A stretch of DNA of 64,000 nt from Clostridium mobile (GTDB taxonomy: Bacteria; Bacillota; Clostridia; Clostridiales; Clostridiaceae), in the NCBI RefSeq assembly GCF_018918285.1, contig NZ_JAHLQF010000003.1, positions 310,001 through 374,000 on the forward strand. Reading direction: 5' to 3'. This document shows positions 24,874-33,722 of the stretch, piece by piece (position 1 is the stretch's first letter; every line of letters begins with the position of its first letter). The position numbers were made by a program, and so were the translations under genes. The notes below the pieces were generated by a model. It saw only the letters and a program-made list of their open reading frames with translations. It did no database searches and had not been told where the DNA came from.

Positions 24874-26157
24874 TTGAGTATTTATGTAGTAAAACCTGGA
24901 GACAGTGTTTGGTCTATTTCTAGGAGATTTGGGGTAACCCCTGAAAGTATTTTAGATGCTAATGGAATTGGAGAAGATACTGTTTTGGTTGTAGGTCAAT
25001 CCTTGGTTATACCCTCAACGGAAACGGCATATAGGGTTAATCCCGGGGATACTCTATGGAGCATTGCTAGAAAATTTGGCGTATCCGTAGAGAGTATAGT
25101 TCAGCTAAATAATATTTCAGATCCATCATCAATTTACCCAGGACAAATAATAAGAATTCCTGATAAATCAAAAAATTATGGTCACATTGAAGTCAATGCG
25201 TTTATTCAACCAAGTACACCAGAAAGAGAAAGAGGTATTTTAACTCCATTGTTACCTTACTTAACTTATGTAAGCCCTTTTAGTTACAATGTAAATGCTG
25301 ATGGTACATTGAATCCGATAAGAGATGAAACAATAATAGAAGTTGCTAGAGGAGGAGACGTTGCTCCACTATTATCTGTGACTAATATAGCGGGAGCAAA
25401 TTTTGATACTGAATTAATAAGAAATATATTAAATAGCGATCAATTACAGCAGACTTTGATAAACAATATATTAAGTACCATACAAAGCAAAGGCTATTAT
25501 GGTGTAATAGTAGATTTTGAAAGAATTCCTCCAGAAGATAGGGAAAAGTATAATAACTTTTTGAGAAAGCTTGTAGCTGCACTGCATCCAAATTATATTG
25601 TTGCAACAGCATTAGCACCGAAGACTTATGATGCCTTAACTGGATCATGGCATGGAGCTCATGACTATAGAGCTCATGGTGAAATTGTGGATTTTGTAAT
25701 TATTATGACCTATGAATGGGGTTGGTCCGGTGGTCCTCCTTTAGCTGTAGCGCCAATAAACGAAGTAAGAAAGGTAATTAATTATGCAGTATCAGTAATT
25801 CCTCCTAATAAGATAATGATGGGAATGCCTTTATATGGGTACGATTGGACATTACCTTATACTCCAGGAGGAGAATTTGCTGAAAGTATAGGCAATCAAG
25901 AAGCTATTGAAAGAGCGGCTAGATATGGAGCTACAATCCAATATGATGAAGAAGCCCAATCACCTCATTACACCTATATAGATGCACAAGGCAGAGAACA
26001 TGTAGTATGGTTTGAAGATGCTAGAAGTGTAGAGGCGAAATATAAACTAGTTAGTGAATATGGACTAAGGGGAGTAAGTTATTGGGTACTAGCAAGACCT
26101 TTTCCACAGAATTGGCAAGTGTTAGATGATATGTTTTTTATTGATAAAGTAGTTTGA
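24874..26157 (+). CDS. sleL: LysM-GH18 spore cortex hydrolase (SleL/YaaH type)
   Basis: 427 residues. Two N-terminal LysM repeats (IYVVKPGDSVWSISRRFG and YRVNPGDTLWSIARKFG, residues about 3-95) are followed by a GH18 catalytic domain. The catalytic acid is in YYGVIVDFERIP (compare DxxDxDxE). FVIIMTYEWGW and the C-terminal GVSYWVLARPFPQNW complete the barrel. It has the composition of the cortical fragment hydrolase SleL/YaaH, an N-acetylglucosaminidase. There is no signal peptide, as in B. subtilis YaaH. The start is TTG with AAGAAGGT upstream. Confidence 0.92.
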   Translation: MSIYVVKPGDSVWSISRRFGVTPESILDANGIGEDTVLVVGQSLVIPSTETAYRVNPGDTLWSIARKFGVSVESIVQLNNISDPSSIYPGQIIRIPDKSKNYGHIEVNAFIQPSTPERERGILTPLLPYLTYVSPFSYNVNADGTLNPIRDETIIEVARGGDVAPLLSVTNIAGANFDTELIRNILNSDQLQQTLINNILSTIQSKGYYGVIVDFERIPPEDREKYNNFLRKLVAALHPNYIVATALAPKTYDALTGSWHGAHDYRAHGEIVDFVIIMTYEWGWSGGPPLAVAPINEVRKVINYAVSVIPPNKIMMGMPLYGYDWTLPYTPGGEFAESIGNQEAIERAARYGATIQYDEEAQSPHYTYIDAQGREHVVWFEDARSVEAKYKLVSEYGLRGVSYWVLARPFPQNWQVLDDMFFIDKVV

Positions 26158-26176
26158 TGACATTGTAAAATATAAA

Positions 26177-26238
26177 AGAGCTAAGTATGTGGTGAAATAG
26201 CGACTTTTTTGGAGTGGCGTCACTGCGTACTTAGCTCT
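26177..26238. other. Long orphan hairpin between sleL and proC
   Basis: The arms at 26177-26194 and 26221-26238 pair over 18 positions as RNA (15 Watson-Crick and 3 G-U) around a 26-base loop. No T tract follows on the plus strand. Reading the minus strand, the stem is followed by TTTTATATTTT, so it would work better as a minus-strand terminator, yet no minus-strand gene is nearby. The loop contains a competing AGTG-GCGT-CACT hairpin. Confidence 0.5.
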
Positions 26239-26412
26239 CTGTTTGGTACAATAAATCATATCTGTAGAAACTTAGAACTGTGAAAATAATTTGGTCTATT
26301 CTAAGACTTTGAAAAATATTTATCTTAAATTATAGTTTTTAATGCGTGACAATTTTTTTATGTGGTATAGTAATAATATATTAACTTCCTTTATGGAATT
26401 GGAGGGATACAT

Positions 26413-27225
26413 ATGAGTAAATTTATTGGAATTATAGGTTGTGGCAATATGGCACAGGCTATAGCGGAAGGAATAGTGAAGTCAAATATTGTTGAATCTA
26501 AAAATATTATAGTAAGCGATATGGACGAAGAAAAGCTAAATTACATGAAGAAAAAACATGGAATAAATGTTACTAAGGATAACGGAGAAGTTGCTTTAAA
26601 TTCAGATATAATTATATTAGCTGTGAAGCCTAATGTTTATGGAGTAGTTATAGAAGGAATAAAAGATAAGGTTAAGGATAATGTGGTAGTTGTATCTATA
26701 GCAGCGGGGATAACAATAGAGTTTATTGAGAAAAAGTTTGGAAAAAATATAAAGATAGTAAGAACTATGCCAAATACTCCTGCACTAGTTGGAGAGGGAA
26801 TGACAGCATTATGTCACAACGATTTTTGTAGTGAAGAAGATACAACATATGTAATTAATATATTTAAAAGCTTTGGAAAGGTTGAAGTTATAAGTGAAAA
26901 ACTTATGGATGTAGTTCCAGCTATAAGTGGGTCATCTCCAGCTTATGTATATATGTTTATAGAAGCTTTAGCTGATGGAGGAGTGCTAGGCGGCCTTCCT
27001 AGAGATAAGGCTTATAAAATGGCAGCACAAGCTGTTTTAGGAGCAGCGAAAATGGTATTAGAAACAGGAGAGCATCCAGGAGCATTAAAAGATAAAGTAT
27101 GCTCACCAGGGGGAACTACAATAGAAGCAGTATATTCTTTAGAGAAAAATAACTTTAGAGGTTCAGTAATCAAAGCAATGAAAAAGTGTACGGAAAAGAC
27201 TATTAAAATGTCTGAAAATAGCTAA
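26413..27225 (+). CDS. proC: Pyrroline-5-carboxylate reductase
   Basis: 270 residues; NAD(P)H-dependent last step of proline synthesis in the cytoplasm. The Rossmann motif GIIGCGNMAQAIAEG is at the N terminus. The signature at the dimer interface (AISGSSPAYVYMFIEALADGG, then CSPGGTTIEAV near the C terminus) is complete. Length is normal. TTGGAGGG precedes the ATG. It is a single gene. Confidence 0.97.
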   Translation: MSKFIGIIGCGNMAQAIAEGIVKSNIVESKNIIVSDMDEEKLNYMKKKHGINVTKDNGEVALNSDIIILAVKPNVYGVVIEGIKDKVKDNVVVVSIAAGITIEFIEKKFGKNIKIVRTMPNTPALVGEGMTALCHNDFCSEEDTTYVINIFKSFGKVEVISEKLMDVVPAISGSSPAYVYMFIEALADGGVLGGLPRDKAYKMAAQAVLGAAKMVLETGEHPGALKDKVCSPGGTTIEAVYSLEKNNFRGSVIKAMKKCTEKTIKMSENS

Positions 27226-27324
27226 GAATATTTTAGTAGATATACTTTTATGGATTAATATTGAAAATAGTCCAGTTATAAGATAGAATGATACTAACAA
27301 TAATTACTTATTGTGAGGTAAGCA

Positions 27325-27795
27325 ATGAAAAAGATATTGGTTGTAAACGACTCTAAATTCGAAAGTTACATATTAAAGGATTTACTAATCCAATTAGGAT
27401 ACGACGTGGAGATTACTAATGAGTATTCTGCTATTTATGAAATTAATAAGTATTCTCCTGATATTGTTATAGCTAATTTAATTATGAAAGAGACCTCAGG
27501 AGATCTATTAATAAAGAAAATTAAGGACATGAAAAAAGATACCAAATGTCTTTTATCTTCATGTAACAATTTAAATATTGAGGATTTTAGATATAATAAA
27601 GTAGATGGCATCATTAAAACTCCTGTGAAACTAGATGATTTAAATATAATATTAAAGAGCTTTTTTACAGTAAATGATAGAGTGGATTTTTTATTTTGCC
27701 CTTTCTGCGGAGGTAAGATAGGGGAGCAATTATATGCATTTTGCCCTTACTGTGGAAATAAGCTGAAAAATGAAAAAGTAGGAATTAATATTTAA
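27325..27795 (+). CDS. Receiver-like domain with C-terminal zinc ribbon, phosphoacceptor Asp replaced
   Basis: 156 residues. Residues 1 to about 118 fold as a CheY-like receiver: ILVVNDSKFE at strand 1, PDIVIANLIMKETSG at strand 3 and IIKTPVK at strand 5. The phosphorylated Asp expected after strand 3 is Asn (IAN), and one acid-pocket residue in strand 1 is also Asn. A zinc ribbon (CPFCGGK...CPYCGNK) ends the protein. It has no DNA-binding domain and no kinase gene beside it. It is probably a phosphorylation-independent signalling or scaffold protein. The function is unknown. Confidence 0.75.
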   Translation: MKKILVVNDSKFESYILKDLLIQLGYDVEITNEYSAIYEINKYSPDIVIANLIMKETSGDLLIKKIKDMKKDTKCLLSSCNNLNIEDFRYNKVDGIIKTPVKLDDLNIILKSFFTVNDRVDFLFCPFCGGKIGEQLYAFCPYCGNKLKNEKVGINI

Positions 27796-27825
27796 AATTT
27801 TTAAATAAAAGTTTTTTAGAATTAA

Positions 27826-27860
27826 AAAAGGCTTTGGGTGTACTTCCAAAGCCTTTTATT
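27826..27860. terminator. Bidirectional terminator
   Basis: AAAAGGCTTTGG at 27826-27837 pairs perfectly with CCAAAGCCTTTT at 27846-27857. A-rich and T-rich flanks let it serve both the receiver-like gene and the convergent ABC-F gene. Confidence 0.85.
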
Positions 27861-27931
27861 ATTAGAATTTTAATTATGAAAAGCTATTACTTAACTATCT
27901 GTTATTAATTATTCACTATCAATTTATTACT

Positions 27932-29848
27932 TTACTCTATAAAGTTCTCCCATTGGCTATACAAGTTTTCTAGTTCTTTTTCTATTTTTAGAATTTCTTT
28001 ATTCACTTCTTCACTTTTAATTGGATCAGAATATATTTCTTCTAGGCATAGATCATTTTGAAGTTCTACTAAATAACTTTCTTTATTAGATATTTCTTCT
28101 TCTATATTCTTTAATTTTTGTTTAATTTCTTTTTCGGCTTTTTCGGCCTCTCTCTTTTTACGTTTCTCCTGTTGTATTTGAGTTTTTGTTTTTCCCTCAC
28201 TCTCTTCTTCGTAATTATATCTTAAGGGATTTTTCTTCTTCTCAACATAGTAACTATAGTTACCTAGGTATTCTTTGGCTTCATTTTCTTTAAGTTCATA
28301 TATTCTATTGATTACTTTATTTAAAAAATATCTATCATGAGAGATTACCATGACAGTACCATTATATTCTATTATGGCATCTTCTAAAGCTTCACGAGAC
28401 ATAATATCTAAGTGATTTGTAGGCTCGTCTAGTAGCAATAGATTTGATTCTGAAAGCATAAGTTTTAAAAGATTAATTCTACACTTTTCACCGCCGCTTA
28501 ATGTAGAGATTTTTTTAAAAACTTCTTCTCCTCTGAATAAAAAAGCTGCTAGGGCAGATCTTATCTCTGTAGTAGTCATATTAGGGAACACATCCCAAAC
28601 CTCATCTAATATTGTTTTTTCTGGGTTTAAATCTGATTGTTCTTGGTCGTAATACCCTATAAAAACATTTCGGCCTAAAACAATCGTCCCACTATCTTTA
28701 GATTCTTTTTCCATTATGATTTTTAATAGAGTAGTTTTACCTCTTCCGTTTTCTCCTATAAGTGCTACTTTTTCGCCTCTCTTAACATCCATATGAATAT
28801 TATTAAATAAATTATTTTCTCCAAAACTTTTGCTAAGGTTCTCCATATATAAAACATCATTTCCACTAGTGATCTGAGCGGTAAAATTTATTTTGGCACT
28901 AGTTGGATCTTTATCAGGAGCATCTATTCTTACTACTTTATCTAGAGATTTTTGGCGGCTTTCCGCGGCTCTAATACTTTTTTCTCTATTAAAGGATCTA
29001 TATCTTTCAATTATCTCTTCTTGTCTTTTAATTTCAGCTTGTTGTAGATTATAAGCTTTTAGTTTATCTTCAAAATCCTTTTTCTTAAATTCTATAAATT
29101 TTGTATAATTGCCATCATAAGAAATTATTTTTCCATTTAATAATTCCATAGTTCTGTTAGTTACTGAATCTAAGAAGTATCTATCGTGAGATATAATGAT
29201 TATGGAACCCTTATAGGATTTAAGATATTCTTCTAACCATTCTATAGCATCTAAATCCAGATGATTTGTAGGCTCATCTAACAATAATATTTCTGGATTG
29301 AGTAGTAGTAATTTACATAATGCTACTCTAGTTTTTTGTCCACCACTAAGTATTTTTATTTCCTTATCATAATCATCCTCACTAAAACCAAGTCCTTTTA
29401 GCACACGAGAAATTTCCCCTTTGTATGCATATCCGTTTTTATTACTATATAATTCTGTTGTAGCAGTATATTCATTAATAATTTTATTATGATAATCAGC
29501 CTTTTTAGCATCATAAGGTTCATTCATTTTTATTTCTAACTCTCTTAATTTTTCCTCCAATGAAATTAATTCACTAAATACAGAAAGCATTTCAGAATAA
29601 ATAGTGCTATTTGAATCTAAGGTAAGGTGTTGAGATAAATAACCTACTTTTTTAGACTTATCTATAAAAAGCTCTCCGCCATCATAGTCAATAATTCCAG
29701 ATATAATTTTTAGTAGTGTTGATTTTCCAGCACCATTAGGACCTATAAGACCTATTTTGTCTCCTTCGTTCACTCCTAAGGTAACCTTTTCTAGTATTGT
29801 ATCTATACCATAACTCTTGTTTAAATCTTTACAACTCAAAATAATCAT
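27932..29848 (-). CDS. ABC-F family ATPase (translation factor/ribosome protection type)
   Basis: About 638 residues with two ABC ATPase domains and no membrane segments. Walker A motifs are GPNGAGKSTLL and GENGRGKTTLL; signatures are LSGGQKTR and LSGGEKCR; both domains carry LLDEPTNHLD. A charged linker of about 80 residues between them (LQQAEIKRQEEIIERY) is the P-site tRNA-interaction motif of ABC-F proteins. A C-terminal coiled coil follows (KKREAEKAEKEIKQKL). ATG 29848 is preferred over GTG 29857, since GAGGTG is the SD. It resembles YdiF/Uup housekeeping members; a resistance role is possible but not indicated. Confidence 0.9.
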   Translation of the reverse strand: MIILSCKDLNKSYGIDTILEKVTLGVNEGDKIGLIGPNGAGKSTLLKIISGIIDYDGGELFIDKSKKVGYLSQHLTLDSNSTIYSEMLSVFSELISLEEKLRELEIKMNEPYDAKKADYHNKIINEYTATTELYSNKNGYAYKGEISRVLKGLGFSEDDYDKEIKILSGGQKTRVALCKLLLLNPEILLLDEPTNHLDLDAIEWLEEYLKSYKGSIIIISHDRYFLDSVTNRTMELLNGKIISYDGNYTKFIEFKKKDFEDKLKAYNLQQAEIKRQEEIIERYRSFNREKSIRAAESRQKSLDKVVRIDAPDKDPTSAKINFTAQITSGNDVLYMENLSKSFGENNLFNNIHMDVKRGEKVALIGENGRGKTTLLKIIMEKESKDSGTIVLGRNVFIGYYDQEQSDLNPEKTILDEVWDVFPNMTTTEIRSALAAFLFRGEEVFKKISTLSGGEKCRINLLKLMLSESNLLLLDEPTNHLDIMSREALEDAIIEYNGTVMVISHDRYFLNKVINRIYELKENEAKEYLGNYSYYVEKKKNPLRYNYEEESEGKTKTQIQQEKRKKREAEKAEKEIKQKLKNIEEEISNKESYLVELQNDLCLEEIYSDPIKSEEVNKEILKIEKELENLYSQWENFIE

Positions 29849-29906
29849 TTTATTCACCTCTTATCCTTACTATTGTACTATGTTATATATAAAATTTGTA
29901 GTTTTA

Positions 29907-29950
29907 ATGTATTTATTATATAATAATAATGCATTTATTGTATAATAATA
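29907..29950. repeat. Tandem 22-base direct repeat
   Basis: Two adjacent 22-base units (29907-29928 and 29929-29950) differ at two positions. Each contains TTTATT followed by TATAATAATA. They lie in the divergent gap between the ABC-F gene and rex and may carry overlapping -10-like boxes. Confidence 0.7.
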
Positions 29951-30063
29951 TTGAATAAACATATATAACTGTTATGACAGATTAAAAGAAATGTTGTAGT
30001 AGAATTGTCAATATTGTGATAAAATAAACTTGATATTAAAATTAATTCGTAAGAGGTGTGATA

Positions 30064-30696
30064 ATGGACAAAAATAAGAACATATCAATGGCTGTTATAA
30101 AGAGATTACCCAAATATCATAGATATTTGTCTGATCTACTAAAGAATGATGTAGACAGAATTTCCTCTAAAGAATTAAGCAGAAAAATTGGATTTACAGC
30201 TTCTCAAATAAGACAGGATTTAAATTGCTTTGGCGATTTTGGGCAACAGGGATACGGGTATAACGTAAGAGAGCTATATAATCAAATTAGTGGAATATTA
30301 GGACTTGACAGAGAATATAGTATGGTAGTGCTAGGAGCAGGGAACATAGGGCAGGCTGTTGCTAACTACACTTACTTTGAGAAACTAGGATTTGAACTAA
30401 AAGCCATTTTTGATATAAATCCAAAGCTTGTAGGTATCAAAATCAGAGACATTGAGATAAAGGATATTGATACACTAGAGGAATATTTAAAAAATAATGA
30501 AATTGATCTTGGAGTAATTTGTGTACCAAGTAGAAGTGCTCAAAGAGTATGTGATATTTTAACAAAGAATGATGTTAAAAGCATATGGAATTTTGCACCA
30601 GTAGATTTACAGGTTCCAGAGGGAACACATACAGAAAATGTACACTTAAGTGATAGTTTATTGACATTAAGTTATTTAATGAATCATGAAGAATAG
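30064..30696 (+). CDS. rex: Redox-sensing transcriptional repressor Rex
   Basis: 210 residues. The N-terminal winged helix (ISSKELSRKIGFTASQIRQDLNCFGDFG, residues about 30-57) binds DNA. The Rossmann domain with VVLGAGNIGQAVANY senses the NADH/NAD ratio. High NADH releases the repressor. ATG 30064 is chosen since AGAGG ends seven bases before it; the GTG at 30058 overlaps that SD. Its target operator is seen at 30925-30942 before crt, and a second candidate lies before the hydrogenase gene. Confidence 0.97.
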   Translation: MDKNKNISMAVIKRLPKYHRYLSDLLKNDVDRISSKELSRKIGFTASQIRQDLNCFGDFGQQGYGYNVRELYNQISGILGLDREYSMVVLGAGNIGQAVANYTYFEKLGFELKAIFDINPKLVGIKIRDIEIKDIDTLEEYLKNNEIDLGVICVPSRSAQRVCDILTKNDVKSIWNFAPVDLQVPEGTHTENVHLSDSLLTLSYLMNHEE

Positions 30697-30734
30697 CCTG
30701 ATAAGAAGAATTCAATTGTCAAAAACATATCAAT

Positions 30735-30782
30735 AAAAGCTCTCATGATATAAAGCTTTATATCATGAGAGCTTTTATATTT
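30735..30782 (+). terminator. Terminator of rex
   Basis: A 21-base arm (30735-30755) is followed immediately by its exact reverse complement (30756-30776), ending in CTTTTATATTT. It separates rex from the butyryl-CoA operon. Confidence 0.88.
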
Positions 30783-30858
30783 AAACTTTAACTAAGTATT
30801 AACAATCTATGAAATTATTACATTTATGTTAAATATAAATCTAAATTAAACTTTTATA

Positions 30859-30887
30859 TTGAAAAAAAAACTATTAAAGTATATAAT
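30859..30887 (+). promoter_or_regulatory. Sigma-A promoter of the crt-bcd-etfBA operon
   Basis: TTGAAA at 30859-30864 and TATAAT at 30882-30887 are spaced by 17 bases. The Rex operator starts about 38 bases after the -10 box. Confidence 0.78.
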
Positions 30888-30924
30888 ATATACGAGCGAG
30901 ATTATTATATTTTTTTAAAATAAT

Positions 30925-30942
30925 TTGTTATATAATTAACAA
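30925..30942. promoter_or_regulatory. Rex operator upstream of crt
   Basis: TTGTTATATAATTAACAA matches the Rex consensus TTGTTAA-N4-TTAACAA with one mismatch. Its position downstream of the promoter and 36 bases before crt fits roadblock repression that is relieved at high NADH. Confidence 0.85.
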
Positions 30943-30977
30943 ATTGGTCGAAGAAAATAAGGGGGGACAAACCTACT

Positions 30978-31757
30978 ATGGAATTTAATAATGTTTTATT
31001 AGAAAAAGACGGTAATATAGCGGTTGTTACCATTAATAGACCTAATGCATTAAATGCTTTGAATTCAGAAACTTTAAAAGAGTTAGATATTATAATTGAT
31101 AACTTAGCAGATGATGAAGAAGTATTAGCAGTAATACTTACAGGAGCTGGTAAGGCTTTTGTTGCTGGAGCAGATATAACTGAAATGAAAGACTTAAATA
31201 CTGTTCAAGGAAGAAGATTTGGATTACTTGGAAATAAAGTGTTTAGAAAACTTGAAACTTTAGAAAAACCTGTTATTGCAGCAGTAAATGGTTTTGCTTT
31301 AGGTGGAGGATGTGAAATATCAATGGCATGTGATATAAGAATAGCATCTCAAAAAGCAAAATTTGGACAACCAGAAGTAGGACTTGGAATTACTCCAGGC
31401 TTTGGAGGAACTCAAAGATTACCAAGATTAGTAGGAGCATCAATGGCTAAACAATTGATTTTTACAGGGGAAATTATTGGTGCTGAAGAAGCTTTAAGAG
31501 TTGGATTAGTAAATAAAATTGTTGAACCAGAAAAACTTATGGATGAAGCAAAAGAAATGGCAAAGAAAATTGCTGGAAACGCGCCTATTGCTGTGAGACT
31601 TTGTAAAGCAGCTATAAATAGAGGAATACAGTGTGATATAGATACAGGTATAGCTTATGAGGCAGAAGTATTTGGTGAATGCTTCTCAACTGAAGACCAA
31701 AAAGAAGGTATGACAGCATTTGTTGAAAAAAGAGATAAGTGCTTTAAAAATAGATAG
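30978..31757 (+). CDS. crt: 3-hydroxybutyryl-CoA dehydratase (crotonase)
   Basis: A 259-residue enoyl-CoA hydratase-fold enzyme converting 3-hydroxybutyryl-CoA to crotonyl-CoA. The oxyanion-hole and acidic residues lie in KAFVAGADITEM and GFALGGGCEISMACD, with QPEVGLGITPGFGGTQRL following. It is the first gene of the operon crt-bcd-etfB-etfA(-hbd), as in C. acetobutylicum. A G-rich SD precedes the ATG. Confidence 0.96.
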   Translation: MEFNNVLLEKDGNIAVVTINRPNALNALNSETLKELDIIIDNLADDEEVLAVILTGAGKAFVAGADITEMKDLNTVQGRRFGLLGNKVFRKLETLEKPVIAAVNGFALGGGCEISMACDIRIASQKAKFGQPEVGLGITPGFGGTQRLPRLVGASMAKQLIFTGEIIGAEEALRVGLVNKIVEPEKLMDEAKEMAKKIAGNAPIAVRLCKAAINRGIQCDIDTGIAYEAEVFGECFSTEDQKEGMTAFVEKRDKCFKNR

Positions 31758-31769
31758 GAGGTAAAAGTA

Positions 31770-32909
31770 ATGAATTTTGCATTAACTAGAGAACAAGAAT
31801 TTGTAAAACAAATGGTTAGAGAATTTGCTGAAAATGAAGTAAAACCAATTGCAGCAGAAGTAGATGAAACAGAAAGATTCCCTATTGAAAATGTTGAAAA
31901 GATGGGTAAGTTAGGAATAATGGGAATTCCATTCCCTAAAGAATATGGCGGAGCAGGTGGAGACGTATTAGCATACGCATTGACAGTAGAAGAATTATCA
32001 AAAGTATGCGGTACTACAGGAGTTATAGTTTCAGCTCATACTTCCTTATGTGCTTCAGTAATATACGAAAATGGAACAGAAGCTCAGAAACAAAAATACT
32101 TACCAGATCTTTGTGCAGGTAAGAAAATTGGAGCATTTGGTTTAACTGAGCCAAACGCTGGTACTGATGCTGCAGGGCAACAAAGTGTTGCAGTTGATAT
32201 GGGAGATCACTATTTATTAAATGGAACTAAAATATTCATAACAAATGGTGGATATGCAGATGTATTCATAGTATTTGCTATGACAGATAGATCTAAAGGA
32301 GTAAAAGGAATCACTGGATTCATACTTGAAAAAGGAATGCCTGGATTCTCCATAGGTAAAGTTGAAGAAAAATTAGGTATTAGAGGATCTTCAACAACTG
32401 AACTTATATTTGAAGATGTAAAAGTTCCAAAGGAAAACCTAATTGGAAAAGAAGGAAGAGGATTTGGAATAGCAATGAAAACTCTTGACGGAGGAAGAAT
32501 TGGAATAGCAGCTCAGGCATTAGGAATAGCTGAAGGTGCTTTTGAAGAAGCTGTAAACTACATGAAAGAAAGAAAACAATTCGGAAAAGAATTATATAAA
32601 TTCCAAGGATTATCATGGATGATGGCAGATATGGAAGTAGCTATAGAATCCGCAAGACTTTTAGTTTACAAAGCTGCTTGGAAAAAACAAAATGGAATTC
32701 CATATTCAGTAGATGCTGCTAGAGCAAAATTACATGCAGCTAATGTTGCTATGGATGTAACAACTAAGGCTGTTCAGATGTTTGGTGGATATGGATATAC
32801 TAAGGATTATCCAGTAGAAAGAATGATGAGAGATGCTAAGATAACTGAAATATACGAAGGAACTTCACAGGTTCAAAAATTAGTTATATCAGGAAATATC
32901 TTTAAATAA
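31770..32909 (+). CDS. bcd: Butyryl-CoA dehydrogenase
   Basis: 379 residues, FAD-dependent acyl-CoA dehydrogenase reducing crotonyl-CoA to butyryl-CoA. With EtfAB it forms the electron-bifurcating complex that also reduces ferredoxin. FAD-binding GLTEPNAGTDAAG, the RGSSTTELIFEDVKVP segment and the catalytic Glu in IYEGTSQVQKLVISG are present. It lies 12 bases after crt, with TAGGAGG before the ATG. Confidence 0.97.
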   Translation: MNFALTREQEFVKQMVREFAENEVKPIAAEVDETERFPIENVEKMGKLGIMGIPFPKEYGGAGGDVLAYALTVEELSKVCGTTGVIVSAHTSLCASVIYENGTEAQKQKYLPDLCAGKKIGAFGLTEPNAGTDAAGQQSVAVDMGDHYLLNGTKIFITNGGYADVFIVFAMTDRSKGVKGITGFILEKGMPGFSIGKVEEKLGIRGSSTTELIFEDVKVPKENLIGKEGRGFGIAMKTLDGGRIGIAAQALGIAEGAFEEAVNYMKERKQFGKELYKFQGLSWMMADMEVAIESARLLVYKAAWKKQNGIPYSVDAARAKLHAANVAMDVTTKAVQMFGGYGYTKDYPVERMMRDAKITEIYEGTSQVQKLVISGNIFK

Positions 32910-32926
32910 TAGGAGGGTTCGAGTAA

Positions 32927-33706
32927 ATGAATATAATTGTTTGTTTAAAACAAGTTCCAGACACAACTGAAGTTAAAATAGATCCAGTTACAGGAACTCT
33001 TATAAGAGAAGGTGTTCCATCAATAATAAACCCAGATGATAAAAACGCTTTAGAAGAAGCTTTAAGATTAAAAGAAGAAAATGGTGCAAAAGTAACTATA
33101 GTATCAATGGGACCAGCACAAGCTGAAGTTGCATTAAGAGAAGCTTTAGCAATGGGTGCTGATGAAGCTATATTAATATCAGACAGAGCATTTGCAGGTG
33201 CGGATACACTAGCTACATCAAGAGTTCTTGCAGCAGCAGTTAATAAATTGGAATACGATATAGTATTTGCTGGAAGACAAGCTATCGATGGAGATACAGC
33301 ACAAGTTGGACCAGAAATAGCTGAGCATTTAAATTTACCACAGATAACTTATGTAGAAAAAGTTGAAGTGGATGGAAAAGAATTAAAAGTTAGAAAAGCT
33401 TGGGAAGATGGATATGAAAATATCAGAGTTGAAATGCCAGTACTTCTAACAGCTATAAAAGAATTAAATGAGCCAAGATATATGAGCGTAGGTAATATAT
33501 TTGGAGCTTTCGATAAAGAAATAAAAGTTTGGAATGCAGATTTCCTAGGAGTAGATAAATCCCTTCTTGGACTTGCTGGTTCACCAACAAAAGTTAAGAA
33601 ATCAACTACTAAGGAAGCAAAAGGTAAGGGAGAAATTGTTAACTTACCTGCTAAAGAAGCGGCAGCACTTGCAGTTGCAAAATTAAAAGAAAAACACTAT
33701 ATCTAG
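32927..33706 (+). CDS. etfB: Electron transfer flavoprotein beta subunit
   Basis: 259 residues. N-terminal IIVCLKQVPDTTEVKIDP, the AGRQAIDGDTAQVGPEIAEHL nucleotide-binding block and the ETF-beta signature around VEMPVLLTAIKELNEPRYMS are intact. It carries the bifurcating FAD together with EtfA and partners Bcd. It lies 17 bases after bcd. Confidence 0.97.
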   Translation: MNIIVCLKQVPDTTEVKIDPVTGTLIREGVPSIINPDDKNALEEALRLKEENGAKVTIVSMGPAQAEVALREALAMGADEAILISDRAFAGADTLATSRVLAAAVNKLEYDIVFAGRQAIDGDTAQVGPEIAEHLNLPQITYVEKVEVDGKELKVRKAWEDGYENIRVEMPVLLTAIKELNEPRYMSVGNIFGAFDKEIKVWNADFLGVDKSLLGLAGSPTKVKKSTTKEAKGKGEIVNLPAKEAAALAVAKLKEKHYI

Positions 33707-33722
33707 TAGGAGGGATTTGAAG

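Noticed and set aside
26346-26371. GTGACA/TATAGT as a proC promoter
   Set aside because: The spacer is only 14 bases; no better pair was found.
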